Shown in pieces: positions 7,836 to 16,809 of a stretch of DNA of 48,467 nt; within the stretch, counting starts at the first letter, position 1, and each line of letters begins with the position of its first letter. The stretch spans positions 1 to 48,467 of the forward strand of contig CAMORL010000001.1 of assembly GCA_946623765.1 (NCBI GenBank). The letters are read 5' to 3'. The stretch comes from an uncultured Clostridia bacterium (GTDB taxonomy: Bacteria > Bacillota_A > Clostridia > Christensenellales > CAG-138). A program made the translations under genes and the position numbers. The notes under the pieces are model-generated. The model did not search any database. It was not told the origin of the DNA and worked only from the letters and a program-made list of their open reading frames with translations.

Positions 7836-9899
7836 CTACGGTAAAAGTCCGTCGCGTTCCATCTGCACAACCGCGTCGTAATCGAACGGCGTCTTGGCCA
7901 TCGCAGGGTAATCGCTCTGATCGAAGAGCCAGTATTTGTCGTAGTAAGCGCATTTTTCCTTGGTCCACATAAAGCAATCTACGCGATGCTTTTGCGTCCT
8001 TGTCGGGTCGAAATGATACCAGCCGGTTCCGAGGTTGACCATGACCCAGTAATGCCTCGTTCTCCAGGAACTCGATTTCATGCGCTCCACAGAAAGATAA
8101 TGAATGTCTGTTTCATCCAAAAGCGCACGGGTCAGCGCATAGATGTTGAAACAATCGCCTTTGCCGTTCATATACCCGTCGTACGCCGCTTTATGCCAAT
8201 CCGTATAATTGTTGTTTGATCCGTTCGTATAAACGATGCGGCCCTGTACATAGTCGAAAATTGCTTTCAGTTTTTCGGCGTCAACCATATCCGGAGTCGT
8301 GATCTCCTCCATAATACGCCGTGTTACAGCATGCAGTTCCTCTTCGGTAATCGTTCTTTTGATGAGAGTGAACCTGCAGGTCACCTTTGCCTTGTTGCCG
8401 CTCTCGTCCTCTGCACGATAGACAACGCGATAAGTTCCGGGTTTCTGCGTATCAACGTCGGATTCTGCCGTTACCTCCACCGTCCCGTCGATATCGTCCA
8501 TTGCATACACGTCGGCAAGGTAAGAAATCGTCTCTCCTACGTAACAAACGCGGTCAAGCGCACCGTAGATATGCGGTGATTTCTTATCCGATTTCAAATA
8601 AACCGATCGGGATGCGATTGTTTCGTTTCCGGATGCATCTCTTGCCGTTACGGTAAAAGTCTGACGTCCGGATTTTCTGAGATTCGGCTCTTTCGCATAC
8701 GTCATGGTCACCGGCGAAATATCCTCTGCCTCGAACAAATCCTCCGGGCGGTAATTATGGCAGGCATACAGAGATTGTCCGCTCAGGTTTTTTGCCGTCA
8801 ACACGGGAGGCGTCGTATCCACAACCGAGACGATCATGGTTTCCGGAATTCCGTCGATCGTAACGCCGACCGTATAGGTCCCCTGTCTGTTCGGAATGAA
8901 AGGTTCTACCGTGAAAGACTGCATATCCCTGTTGTCGAAATCATCAGGTGTAAGGATACTGTCCCTCGCTTCAATGGTCTTCGGCGTTATGCCGGTAATC
9001 AGCAGTTTGCTTTCGATTTCGACGGAGTTATCGCCTTCGTCCGTCAACCGTACAACGACCGACTGTACGTCTCTGCTTGTATAATCCGGTTCCGTCACAT
9101 AAGAACAGACGACATCGGTCTGATCCGTTGTGTTCACTGCAAAATCATTCGCCTCGGTCGTTTCGCCGGGCGAAATCAAAAGCAGCGTTTCCTCTGCCTT
9201 CGGCGCAACCGTGTCGACAACGATCAATCGGGTTTGCGAAACGACGCCGTTATTGACCCAAAATGTGATCGGATATGTTCCGACATGATGTATGACCGAC
9301 GGATCGATCGGTTCTGCCGGTTTCCCTTTCACCCCGGGAAGCAGAAACTGTTCCGGCGACGGCAGATCGTCTCCCGCTTCAACGGTCAGAGACTCGACCG
9401 TCGCACGGACGGATACCGGTACGTCAACCGTGTTTCGGTTTCCTGTCCTGTCTGTCAGCACGATTCGGATCGAACCTGCCCACTCCGTATCGAAAGCAGG
9501 AACGCTGTCATAGGAAACGCGAACAATATCCGCATCTTTGACGGTTGAAACGAAAGCATCCGGCTGCGGATGTGTGCCGAGCGGTACGGTTTGCGGAAGC
9601 GGTTCGGCAGTCGGAGCGGTCGTGTCGACAACATGTACCAAAACAGGTGTCGGCACTCCACCGATCCGAAGGATCCGGACATGCCACCCTATCGGCAGTT
9701 TTTCAGATTCGGGATCGAACGCAGCATCGCGCTGTGTAAAGTCTGCCGCTTTGATTGTATCGCCGAGCTCGTACTTCTTAACCGCTTTGACGCCGCGGTA
9801 ATGGATCAAAACGGCAATCACGACAAAGATAAACACACCGCACACCCAAAGGAGCGCGATGTGTTTCCGATTATGTTTCCGTTCCGATTTCACTTTCAT
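7836..9899 (-). CDS. membrane-anchored protein with Ig-like repeats and transglutaminase-like domain
   Basis: A 687-residue protein. A basic N-terminus and one membrane helix at about 15-33 are followed by several beta-rich, Ig-like/DUF5011-type segments. Their boundaries are marked by repeated VVDTTAP-like strings near residues 90, 228 and 362, and by a final segment with DDIDGTV...YRVVYRAEDESGN. The C-terminal domain is a transglutaminase/protease core with Cys583 in GDCFNIY, His616 in RTRHYW and Asp631 in WYHFDPT, a complete triad. An extracytoplasmic surface or wall-processing role is inferred. No clear ribosome-binding site precedes the ATG. It lies between yajC and the TIGR04086 gene. 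Confidence 0.85.
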   Translation of the reverse strand: MKVKSERKHNRKHIALLWVCGVFIFVVIAVLIHYRGVKAVKKYELGDTIKAADFTQRDAAFDPESEKLPIGWHVRILRIGGVPTPVLVHVVDTTAPTAEPLPQTVPLGTHPQPDAFVSTVKDADIVRVSYDSVPAFDTEWAGSIRIVLTDRTGNRNTVDVPVSVRATVESLTVEAGDDLPSPEQFLLPGVKGKPAEPIDPSVIHHVGTYPITFWVNNGVVSQTRLIVVDTVAPKAEETLLLISPGETTEANDFAVNTTDQTDVVCSYVTEPDYTSRDVQSVVVRLTDEGDNSVEIESKLLITGITPKTIEARDSILTPDDFDNRDMQSFTVEPFIPNRQGTYTVGVTIDGIPETMIVSVVDTTPPVLTAKNLSGQSLYACHNYRPEDLFEAEDISPVTMTYAKEPNLRKSGRQTFTVTARDASGNETIASRSVYLKSDKKSPHIYGALDRVCYVGETISYLADVYAMDDIDGTVEVTAESDVDTQKPGTYRVVYRAEDESGNKAKVTCRFTLIKRTITEEELHAVTRRIMEEITTPDMVDAEKLKAIFDYVQGRIVYTNGSNNNYTDWHKAAYDGYMNGKGDCFNIYALTRALLDETDIHYLSVERMKSSSWRTRHYWVMVNLGTGWYHFDPTRTQKHRVDCFMWTKEKCAYYDKYWLFDQSDYPAMAKTPFDYDAVVQMERDGLLP

Positions 9900-9932
9900 A
9901 CCGATTCTTACGGTCCGCCGTTCCTGTCAAAG

Positions 9933-9960
9933 AAAAAAGCCCGGATCCGATCCGGGCTTT
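9933..9960 (-). terminator. terminator of yajC
   Basis: An 11-bp perfect stem, AAAGCCCGGAT (9936-9946) / ATCCGGGCTTT (9950-9960), followed on the minus strand by a run of six T (9938-9933). It separates yajC from the transglutaminase-like gene. Confidence 0.85.
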
Positions 9961-9973
9961 GATGAAACGCTGA

Positions 9974-10375
9974 TTAATCCTTTACTTCCTCAGTCATGGT
10001 GTTCTCAACGCCCGCGTCTTCCACCTGCGAAATCGCGCCGCGTGCAAAGACGAGCTTGACCTTGTCGGGACCGACCGACAGAATAATGACGTCGTCTTTG
10101 ATCGAAGAGATCGTTCCGTAGATGCCGCCGATGGTACGTACACGGTCGCCCTGCTTCAGAGAACTGAGCATATCCTTGACCTTCTTATCGCGCTTGCGCT
10201 GCGGAATGATCATAACCACAAGCAGCACAACGACCATGGCAAGGGGGAGAAGCATTGTCATCAGGCTGCCGCCCTGTCCGCAGCTGCCTGCGCCCGATCC
10301 GCTTGCGCCGCCGCCTAAGCAGCTGAGTGCGGACGTATCTGCACAAAGAACAGATTGAATGGCATTCAAAAGCAT
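9974..10375 (-). CDS. yajC: preprotein translocase subunit YajC
   Basis: An accessory subunit of the Sec-DF-YajC complex. The 133 residues have a glycine/serine/cysteine-rich N-terminus, one membrane helix (about 40-58), the typical IIPQRKRDKKVKDMLSSLKQGDRVRTIGGIYGTI stretch in two parts, and an acidic tail. The Gly-Ser-Gly-Ala-Gly-Ser segment before the helix is longer than in most homologs. It has its own strong promoter and terminator. secD and secF are not in this window. Confidence 0.92.
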   Translation of the reverse strand: MLLNAIQSVLCADTSALSCLGGGASGSGAGSCGQGGSLMTMLLPLAMVVVLLVVMIIPQRKRDKKVKDMLSSLKQGDRVRTIGGIYGTISSIKDDVIILSVGPDKVKLVFARGAISQVEDAGVENTMTEEVKD

Positions 10376-10405
10376 AATTCAGATTCCTTTCCTATGTCTT
10401 TCGAT

Positions 10406-10434
10406 ATTATACGAAAAAACGCAGCTTTCGTCAA
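10406..10434 (-). promoter_or_regulatory. SigA-type promoter of yajC
   Basis: On the minus strand, TTGACG (10434-10429), a 17-bp spacer, and TATAAT (10411-10406). The leader carries AGGAAAGGAA before the ATG at 10375. Confidence 0.88.
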
Positions 10435-10468
10435 TACTCGATTGTGAAATCTTTGCAACAGTACGTGT

Positions 10469-11293
10469 TCAGAAGATTTCATTGAGAATCAGATCGACCA
10501 GCGCGGTAAACCGTACCGTCGCCTTTGCTGCCGTCTCCGTAACCTCTGCGTGCGACAGCGGCTGATCCAAAACGCCTGCCGCCATATTCGTTATCAGACT
10601 GATTCCGACGACCTTTATTCCGCAATGCGCCGCACACATGGTTTCCGGAATTGTCGACATTCCGACAGCGTCCGCTCCGATGATTCGCGCCATACGAATC
10701 TCCGCGGGTGTTTCGTAACAGGGACCGGACATCATCAGATAGACGCCTTCCTGCATCGGAATATCGCGGCGCTTGCAAAGCTCGATCATCTTTGCACGAA
10801 GATCCTTGTCGTAAACGTTGCTCTGGTCCGGGAACCGCGGTCCGAATTCGTCCAAATTCTTTCCGATCAGCGGATTGCTTCCTGAAAGATTGATATGATC
10901 TGTTATCAGCATCAGATCGCCCGCATGGAAGTTCATGTTCACACCGCCTGCCGCATTGGTCACCAGCAGCTTTTCCACGCCGAGCTTTTTCATGGTACGA
11001 ACGCCGAGCGAAAGCATGGCCTGCGGATAACCCTCATAATAGTGGAATCTGCCCTGCATGGCAATGACCGTTTTTCCGTATTTTTCGCCGATCACAAAAC
11101 GATTCTTATGTCCGATAACACCGGATACCGGATACCCCTTGATGTCCGCATAGTTCACGAACCGCTTGTTCTCGAGCGTTTCCGCATAATCGCCGAGTCC
11201 GCTGCCGAGAATCAATCCGATCTTCGCCTTATCCGCGCCTTTTTCCTTTAAAAGCGCAACAGCATTGTTGATGATACTCATGATGTCTTCCAT
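10469..11293 (-). CDS. punA: purine nucleoside phosphorylase (class I, trimeric type)
   Basis: Phosphorolyses purine (deoxy)nucleosides to base and (deoxy)ribose 1-phosphate. The 274-residue length and the motifs GLILGSGLGDYA, GVIGHKNRF, MQGRFHYYEGY, LLVTNAAGG, GPCYETPAE and GADAVGMSTIPE identify the family. The start at 11293 has GGGAGG nine bases upstream and follows the deoB stop by two bases. It lies downstream of deoB, which converts the released sugar 1-phosphate to the 5-phosphate. Confidence 0.95.
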   Translation of the reverse strand: MEDIMSIINNAVALLKEKGADKAKIGLILGSGLGDYAETLENKRFVNYADIKGYPVSGVIGHKNRFVIGEKYGKTVIAMQGRFHYYEGYPQAMLSLGVRTMKKLGVEKLLVTNAAGGVNMNFHAGDLMLITDHINLSGSNPLIGKNLDEFGPRFPDQSNVYDKDLRAKMIELCKRRDIPMQEGVYLMMSGPCYETPAEIRMARIIGADAVGMSTIPETMCAAHCGIKVVGISLITNMAAGVLDQPLSHAEVTETAAKATVRFTALVDLILNEIF

Positions 11294-11295
11294 AA

Positions 11296-12471
11296 TCAAT
11301 CCTCCCAGATATCCTTTAAGAATGATTCGCCTTCCCGCCATTGTTCTCCGGTCAGGTATTCGTAGACCGTCGCTCCGATGTCCGAAAACTGTTTGCGTAC
11401 GCCGAGATTCACCCCGTGTCTGATATGTTGTCCGCAGATCAGAAGCGGAATGTATTCGCGCGTGTGATCCGTTCCGGGGAAAGTCGGATCACAACCGTGG
11501 TCTGCCGTGACCATCAGAATATCGCCTTCCCGCATGGAAAGATACATCTCCGGAAGATGTGCGTCGAAATACTCCAGCGCTTTGGCATAGCCTTCCCAGT
11601 CGTTCCTGTGCCCGTAGAGCATGTCCGTATCTACCAGATTCGTGAAGATGAAATCTCCCGTCCCAGCATCCAGAAAACGCTGTGTCGCGCGAATGCCGTC
11701 CGGATTGTTCTTCGTATGATCGACGGTCGTAATGCCCCTGTGGCAGAAGATATCTTCGATCTTGCCGATGCCGACGACGTCCTTGCCCTTTTCCGTAAGC
11801 GCGTCAAGGATCGTGTCTTTGAACGGTGCAACCGCATAGTCCCTGCGGTTTTCGGTACGCTTATAGTCTCCGTTTCCTCCGAGAAACGGTCTTGCGATTA
11901 CACGTCCGACAAGATATTCGCCCGTAAGCATTTCACGCGCGATCTCGCAGATGCGGTACAGCTCCGGAAGCGGAATGATCTCCTCATGTGCAGCGATCTG
12001 AAACACACTGTCTGCACTTGTATATATAATCGGCTTGCCTGTGCGGACGTGCTCGTCCCCGAGCTCCTGAATGATCTGCGTGCCGCTTGCAACCACATTT
12101 CCGAGGGTGCCGCGTCCGATGCGTTTTTCAAACGCATCCATGAATTCTTTCGGAAAACCGTGCGGATAGGTCTTAAAAGCTTCGTCCAAGGCCAGACCCG
12201 CAATCTCCCAATGTCCGCAGGTCGTATCCTTTGCATGCGTCTGCTCTGCACATTTGCAATAACTACCGATCAGTTCCTCTCCCTCTTTCGGAAGTCTGCA
12301 TCCGTCGATGTACGCAAGTCCGAGCCTCCGCATATTGGGAACGTTGAGCTGTCCGCGTTTTTCGAAGATGTTGCAGATGGTATTTGCACCGACATCGCCG
12401 AAATCCGCTGCATCGGGCAGTGCTCCGATGCCGGCGCTGTCAAGAACAATCAGAATGACTCTCTTTTTCAT
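11296..12471 (-). CDS. deoB: phosphopentomutase
   Basis: Interconverts (deoxy)ribose 1-phosphate and 5-phosphate. The 391 residues belong to the alkaline-phosphatase superfamily. Metal ligands appear in VLDSAGIGALPDA at the N-terminus and in TADHGCDPTFPGTDHTRE near the C-terminus, and the phosphorylated threonine lies in KDTTCGHWE. It is first in a two-gene operon with the nucleoside phosphorylase and has its own promoter right after the upstream gene's stop. Confidence 0.95.
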   Translation of the reverse strand: MKKRVILIVLDSAGIGALPDAADFGDVGANTICNIFEKRGQLNVPNMRRLGLAYIDGCRLPKEGEELIGSYCKCAEQTHAKDTTCGHWEIAGLALDEAFKTYPHGFPKEFMDAFEKRIGRGTLGNVVASGTQIIQELGDEHVRTGKPIIYTSADSVFQIAAHEEIIPLPELYRICEIAREMLTGEYLVGRVIARPFLGGNGDYKRTENRRDYAVAPFKDTILDALTEKGKDVVGIGKIEDIFCHRGITTVDHTKNNPDGIRATQRFLDAGTGDFIFTNLVDTDMLYGHRNDWEGYAKALEYFDAHLPEMYLSMREGDILMVTADHGCDPTFPGTDHTREYIPLLICGQHIRHGVNLGVRKQFSDIGATVYEYLTGEQWREGESFLKDIWED

Positions 12472-12501
12472 TTGAACACCTCTGTCCTCAGATTTTATAC
12501 G

Positions 12502-12531
12502 ATTTTACCACAGACGACCGTGGTTCGTCAA
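12502..12531 (-). promoter_or_regulatory. SigA-type promoter of deoB
   Basis: On the minus strand, TTGACG (12531-12526), an 18-bp spacer, and TAAAAT (12507-12502). The -35 box abuts the stop codon of the spo0A-locus gene at 12532. Confidence 0.7.
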
Positions 12532-13725
12532 TCAGTTTAGCCAAGGATACTTCTTTCTTATTTCCTTGAGTACCCGTTGATAGTGTTCTTCCCACAGAGG
12601 ATCCCCGATAATCAGGCGTACCCGTTCCGCGATCAGATAGACAAATTCAAGATTGGACGGCGGGTCTTTCCGGTTCTTCCCGCGCAGACCGAGATAGGAA
12701 TACAGAACGTCCGGATCCGCGCGTTCCCATGCCTGTTCGATTGCATAATGCATTGTCCGCATAATCATCGGCTTCGTCGTATTCATACATTGCTCGATAT
12801 ACGGATACAGTTCTTTCTTTGTGGTAGACCGCAGCTTCGGCGGTCTTGTCCGAATAAACCGTACTGCAAGAAAGATGTAACGGTACCCCAACAGTTTCGC
12901 AGGAACGCACAGTGCATGCATGACCGCATTGATCGTTCCGTTCAGCAATGCGTCGTAATCGTGATATACCGATCGAAGCGCATCCTCCATCTCCTGCATT
13001 TCTTCCATTGTCATCTTATTATTATCCTCCTCTCGATGCATTCTGATATGATCCGCTGCTCGGAACAGATACGCTGCATTCGACGGTGCGGCGCGTTCCG
13101 AATCCACGGTATCTCCGAACAGGTTTTCGAGCTCTTCCGGCTCTGCCAGCATCCATGCCGCATCGATTGCATGCCGGATCGCATGCTCTGTCATCGGCGC
13201 ACTGACTCCCGTCATACCTGCAAGTACATCATACAGTGCGTTCAGTGATTGCACGTCTGTAAGATGTTCCCGCATGAGCATCAGCCGTATCGCTTCCCTG
13301 AGATAATCAAACCCTCCGAGAGAAACCGGAACCGACATTTGCTGAAGAAAATGTGAAATCCTGCATTCCGTATCGTTCCGCCTTATTTGTCCGCCCGGCA
13401 AAGATTCGATCATCGAAAAGACGCGTTTGGGCTCAACTGCGTCGGAAAAGCAGTACGTTATCGATGCCGGAACCGGACAGGACAGCATTGGTTCATGCAG
13501 CAGCAAATACATCTGGTTCGGCCAAAGAACCGGGCATTTTCGAATATGCGGATGCGCAACGCACGGTTCGTCCGCAATCAATGCGTCAAACGGTTCCCGA
13601 AACAGCTGTTCCAGCATTTGTCCGGCATTTCGTACCGTCACGAGACGAATCCGTTCCGTATTTTTTGAAGCCTCCCGGAACCTGCCCGACCGCTCCGGAT
13701 CGCTTGTCAAAAGCATCACTTTCAT
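12532..13725 (-). CDS. Spo0A-like regulator with degenerate receiver and two tandem Spo0A C-terminal domains
   Basis: This gene lies directly after recN and spoIVB, the normal spo0A position. The 397 residues are far longer than Spo0A (about 265). Residues 1-110 look like a decayed receiver. Asp52 in DALIAD matches the phospho-acceptor, but the N-terminal acidic pair is reduced to SDP, and the conserved Lys is replaced by Asp in YCFSDAVEP. Residues about 121-232 are a good Spo0A_C domain: ISHFLQQMSVPVSLGGFDYLREA in two parts, the recognition region APMTEHAIRHAIDAAW, LFGDTV and APSNAAYL. Residues about 261-374 form a second, weaker copy: VPAKLLGYRYIFLAV, KPMIMRTMHYAIEQAW, YSYLGL and PPSNLEFVYLIAERVRL. 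An acidic, Met-rich linker joins them. GAGGGGGG precedes the start. It is probably the local sporulation master regulator or a derivative of it. Confidence 0.85.
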   Translation of the reverse strand: MKVMLLTSDPERSGRFREASKNTERIRLVTVRNAGQMLEQLFREPFDALIADEPCVAHPHIRKCPVLWPNQMYLLLHEPMLSCPVPASITYCFSDAVEPKRVFSMIESLPGGQIRRNDTECRISHFLQQMSVPVSLGGFDYLREAIRLMLMREHLTDVQSLNALYDVLAGMTGVSAPMTEHAIRHAIDAAWMLAEPEELENLFGDTVDSERAAPSNAAYLFRAADHIRMHREEDNNKMTMEEMQEMEDALRSVYHDYDALLNGTINAVMHALCVPAKLLGYRYIFLAVRFIRTRPPKLRSTTKKELYPYIEQCMNTTKPMIMRTMHYAIEQAWERADPDVLYSYLGLRGKNRKDPPSNLEFVYLIAERVRLIIGDPLWEEHYQRVLKEIRKKYPWLN

Positions 13726-13820
13726 TGATTATCCCCCCTCTCTTCCGCATTTATTGTGGAGGAAAATCCGGGAAAAATCTATAGATGAAATGTTTCGAAA
13801 CGGGGTAATTCTGTGAACAA

Positions 13821-15017
13821 TTATCGATTTTGCAGCAAAGCTTCCGCCATCCACTCTGCATACAGACAATATCCGCGGGTCGGCCGGCTTAGAAACACAT
13901 GCGTTACGACACCGATCAGCCGTCCGTCCTGAATCAGAGGACTTCCGCTCATACCCTGCACTATTCCGCCTGTTTTTTCAAGAAGCTCCGGATCGGTGAT
14001 CTCGATCATCATTCCGCGTGTTTCCGGAGCAGATTGCATGTCTACGCGGATGATCTCAACCGAATACGCCGTAACCGACCCGTCAACCGTCGACAGAATA
14101 TACGCGTCGCCTTTGTGCGCAGCGCCGCTCGGTGCGATAGAGACGGCTCTCGGATTGATATCGTGAAATGCTTCGAGCTTTCCGGTGATTCCGAACCGAG
14201 TATTGCGTTCCACCGTTGCGATCGCATCCTTCGAATGTACCGAAAAATCACCGATCAGTTCCCCTGCAGTGTTTCCGTCTCCTTTGCGGATCCTTGTGAT
14301 CCTTGCTTCCGTCAAAAAACCTGCCGCGGGAGATATCAGCTTTTGTGTATCGACGTCTGTTACCCCATGTCCGAGAGCGGCGTAGACACGGCTTTCCGAA
14401 TCGTAAAAGGACAGCGTTCCGATCCCGGATGTGCTGTCCCGTACCCATGCACCGATTCGTTTCATTCCGTTGGAGTCTGTCTCAGGAATGACGTTTGCCG
14501 AAAATGCTTCCCCGTCCCGCAGGCATGACAGCACACATCGGTCCGCTTCTTCGCACAGCACCGAAAACATGTCCGAATCCGTCACCTTGGTTCCGTTTAC
14601 CGAGCAGATCATGTCCCCTTCCCTAAGACCTGCGGAAATCGCCGGACAGACCGTTCCGTGCGCCGTCGGTATCTTCTCAAATCCGACGATCTGCACTCCT
14701 TCGGTTTTCAGCACGACGCCGATCGCCTGTCCGCCGAGAAGAACCGTGCCGGATGAAATGTTCGAGGACACCGTCTTGAGCGGGATCAATCCGAAGAGTG
14801 AAATGCGCATCGACCCGTCGCTCAGCCGTTCGTCGCCGCTTTCCCTCGCAGGGAGTGCGGATCCCGTATCGATCCGAAGCGCAGGCGCGCTCCACTCTTC
14901 CGTTACTTCCGCATGTTCCGGAAGATGTAAAACGCGATAGACCTGCGGAAGGCAGTACCATCCGATCAAAAGTACAGCAAGACACGTGCAAAGCGCACGC
15001 AGCAATCGTTTCATCAT
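13821..15017 (-). CDS. spoIVB: SpoIVB peptidase (S55 family)
   Basis: A forespore-made serine peptidase that signals to the mother cell to process pro-sigma K. The 398 residues have an N-terminal membrane anchor (about 8-24), a PDZ domain (about 100-190, with GLREGDMICSVNGTKV), and an S55 protease domain. That domain carries His in AALGHGVTD and Ser in VQGMSGSPLIQDGRLIG. Two starts are possible. ATG 15017 has AAGGAG at good spacing and puts the anchor near the N-terminus. ATG 15062 has AGGAGG nine bases upstream and would add 15 residues. I prefer 15017. Confidence 0.93.
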   Translation of the reverse strand: MMKRLLRALCTCLAVLLIGWYCLPQVYRVLHLPEHAEVTEEWSAPALRIDTGSALPARESGDERLSDGSMRISLFGLIPLKTVSSNISSGTVLLGGQAIGVVLKTEGVQIVGFEKIPTAHGTVCPAISAGLREGDMICSVNGTKVTDSDMFSVLCEEADRCVLSCLRDGEAFSANVIPETDSNGMKRIGAWVRDSTSGIGTLSFYDSESRVYAALGHGVTDVDTQKLISPAAGFLTEARITRIRKGDGNTAGELIGDFSVHSKDAIATVERNTRFGITGKLEAFHDINPRAVSIAPSGAAHKGDAYILSTVDGSVTAYSVEIIRVDMQSAPETRGMMIEITDPELLEKTGGIVQGMSGSPLIQDGRLIGVVTHVFLSRPTRGYCLYAEWMAEALLQNR

Positions 15018-15036
15018 CGTCAACTCCTTTTTGTTA

Positions 15037-15101
15037 TCGTGTGCCGATCCATAAAAAAGCATACAAAAAAACCTCCTGTCGTACACCGTCGTGTGCCGAT
15101 C
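15037..15101. repeat. 13-bp direct repeat upstream of spoIVB
   Basis: TCGTGTGCCGATC occurs at 15037-15049 and again at 15089-15101 in the recN-spoIVB intergenic region, 52 bp apart. The proximal copy lies within the possible longer spoIVB reading frame. A role is not apparent. Confidence 0.6.
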
Positions 15102-15124
15102 GAAGGTCTTTATAATGGATATGT

Positions 15125-16798
15125 TTATTCTTTTGCTGCTTTCAGCAAGCGTTTTGCGTGTTCCATCGCCGCCGTATCGTCTTCTCCGCTGCCCATGATC
15201 CGCGCAATCTCTTTCGCACGTTCCGCTTCGGTCAGACGGCGTGTAACGCTGTGCGTCTTTTCCGCGTCGGAATACTTATATGCGACGTATTGCGTATCGG
15301 CGTGTGCCGCGATCTGCGGAAGATGCGTGACGCACAGCACCTGATGCTTTCGCCCCAGGGCACGCATTTTTTCGGCGACCGCATTTGCGACCATGCCCGA
15401 GATACCGGTGTCGATCTCGTCGAAGATCAGCGTTTCGATGCGATCCGCATCCGAAAGCGCAGCCTTTATCGCCAGCATGATGCGCGACATCTCGCCTCCG
15501 CTTGCAACCTTGACAAGCGGTTTGACCGGTTCTCCGCGGTTTGCCGACAGCAGAAATGCAGCTTCGTCGATTCCCGTTTCCGCAAGCATCTCGGACGGAA
15601 TCTCCGTAAACTGTGTTTCCATGACGGCGTGCGGCATCCCCATCTCGGACAGTTCGCGAACGGTTTCATCCATGAGTTTTTTTGCAGCGCATTTCCGGCG
15701 TTCCGAAAGCCGCTTTGCCTCACGTCCGAAGCGTTCCACTGCCTGCCTGTATGTCTTTTCCAATTCTTCGACACGGTTTTCACCGTCATTCAGAATCCGG
15801 TATTCCTTGCCGATCTTCTCGCGGTATGCAAGGATTTCCGAGACCGTTGCGCCGTATTTGCGCTTCAGATTCTGCAGAGACGCAAGGCGGCTCTCCGTCT
15901 GTTCCAGCAGCGAAGGATCGAAACGGAACGCGTCGCGGCTGTCGCGCAGTTCGTAAGCAACGTCCTCCAATGAAAAATACGCGTCGTCCGTACGTTCGGA
16001 CAGTTTTCGGTAATTCTCATCATATGCGCCGATCCTGTTCAAGGAATCACGCGCGTCTGTCAGTGTCGAAAGCGCGCCGCCTTCACCGAACAATGCATCA
16101 TATGCCGTATTCAGCCCGTCAACAATCTCTTCCGCATTGCGCATGCGAAGCCGGTCCGCTTCGAGCTGCTCCTCTTCCCCCTCGACCGGAGACACTGCAT
16201 CGATCTCCTGAATCTGAAACAGGAGAGCGTCAATGCGGCGTTCACGCTCAAGTATCCCGTTCTTCAGAATCTCGAGGTCACGCTTTGCTTTTAGCGCGGT
16301 CTGCCGCGCCTCTTCGGTTTTGGTCTTCAGTCCGTCCGAATCACTTTTCGCATATGCATCGATCAGTTCGAGATGCGTTTCGGGATTCAAAAGAGATTGA
16401 TGCGCATGCTGTCCGTGCAGGTCGACCAAAAGATCGCCGATCGCTTTCAGTTCGGTCGTGCTGACAAGCGTACCGTTGACGCGGCATACGTTTCTGCCGC
16501 TGAGCGAAAGCTCTCGATACAGAACCAGTTCTTCCCCGTTGTCGAGTTGCTGCTGTCTGAGATAGTCAAAAACAGGAGAATCTTGCGAAAGCAAGAATGT
16601 CGCTTCAACACAGGCTTTTTCCGCGCCGGTACGGATGCTCTCACGGCTTGCGCGTTCGCCGAGTACAAAGCTAACCGATTCGATCAGAATGGATTTGCCT
16701 GCGCCTGTTTCGCCGGTCAATACAGAAAAGCCCGCATCGAAAGCAATGTCGGACTTATCTATCAAAGCAATATTCGTAACTTGTAAACGAGTGAGCAC
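15125..16798 (-). CDS. recN: DNA repair protein RecN
   Basis: An SMC-like ATPase acting at double-strand breaks. The 557 residues begin with the Walker A GETGAGKSILIES, continue through a long coiled-coil middle (about 160-370), and end with the ABC signature VASGGEMSRIMLAIKAAL and the Walker B LIFDEIDTGISG. It starts 11 bases after argR and keeps the argR-recN-spoIVB order known from Bacillus. Confidence 0.95.
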   Translation of the reverse strand: MLTRLQVTNIALIDKSDIAFDAGFSVLTGETGAGKSILIESVSFVLGERASRESIRTGAEKACVEATFLLSQDSPVFDYLRQQQLDNGEELVLYRELSLSGRNVCRVNGTLVSTTELKAIGDLLVDLHGQHAHQSLLNPETHLELIDAYAKSDSDGLKTKTEEARQTALKAKRDLEILKNGILERERRIDALLFQIQEIDAVSPVEGEEEQLEADRLRMRNAEEIVDGLNTAYDALFGEGGALSTLTDARDSLNRIGAYDENYRKLSERTDDAYFSLEDVAYELRDSRDAFRFDPSLLEQTESRLASLQNLKRKYGATVSEILAYREKIGKEYRILNDGENRVEELEKTYRQAVERFGREAKRLSERRKCAAKKLMDETVRELSEMGMPHAVMETQFTEIPSEMLAETGIDEAAFLLSANRGEPVKPLVKVASGGEMSRIMLAIKAALSDADRIETLIFDEIDTGISGMVANAVAEKMRALGRKHQVLCVTHLPQIAAHADTQYVAYKYSDAEKTHSVTRRLTEAERAKEIARIMGSGEDDTAAMEHAKRLLKAAKE

Positions 16799-16809
16799 AA
16801 TGCCCTCCG

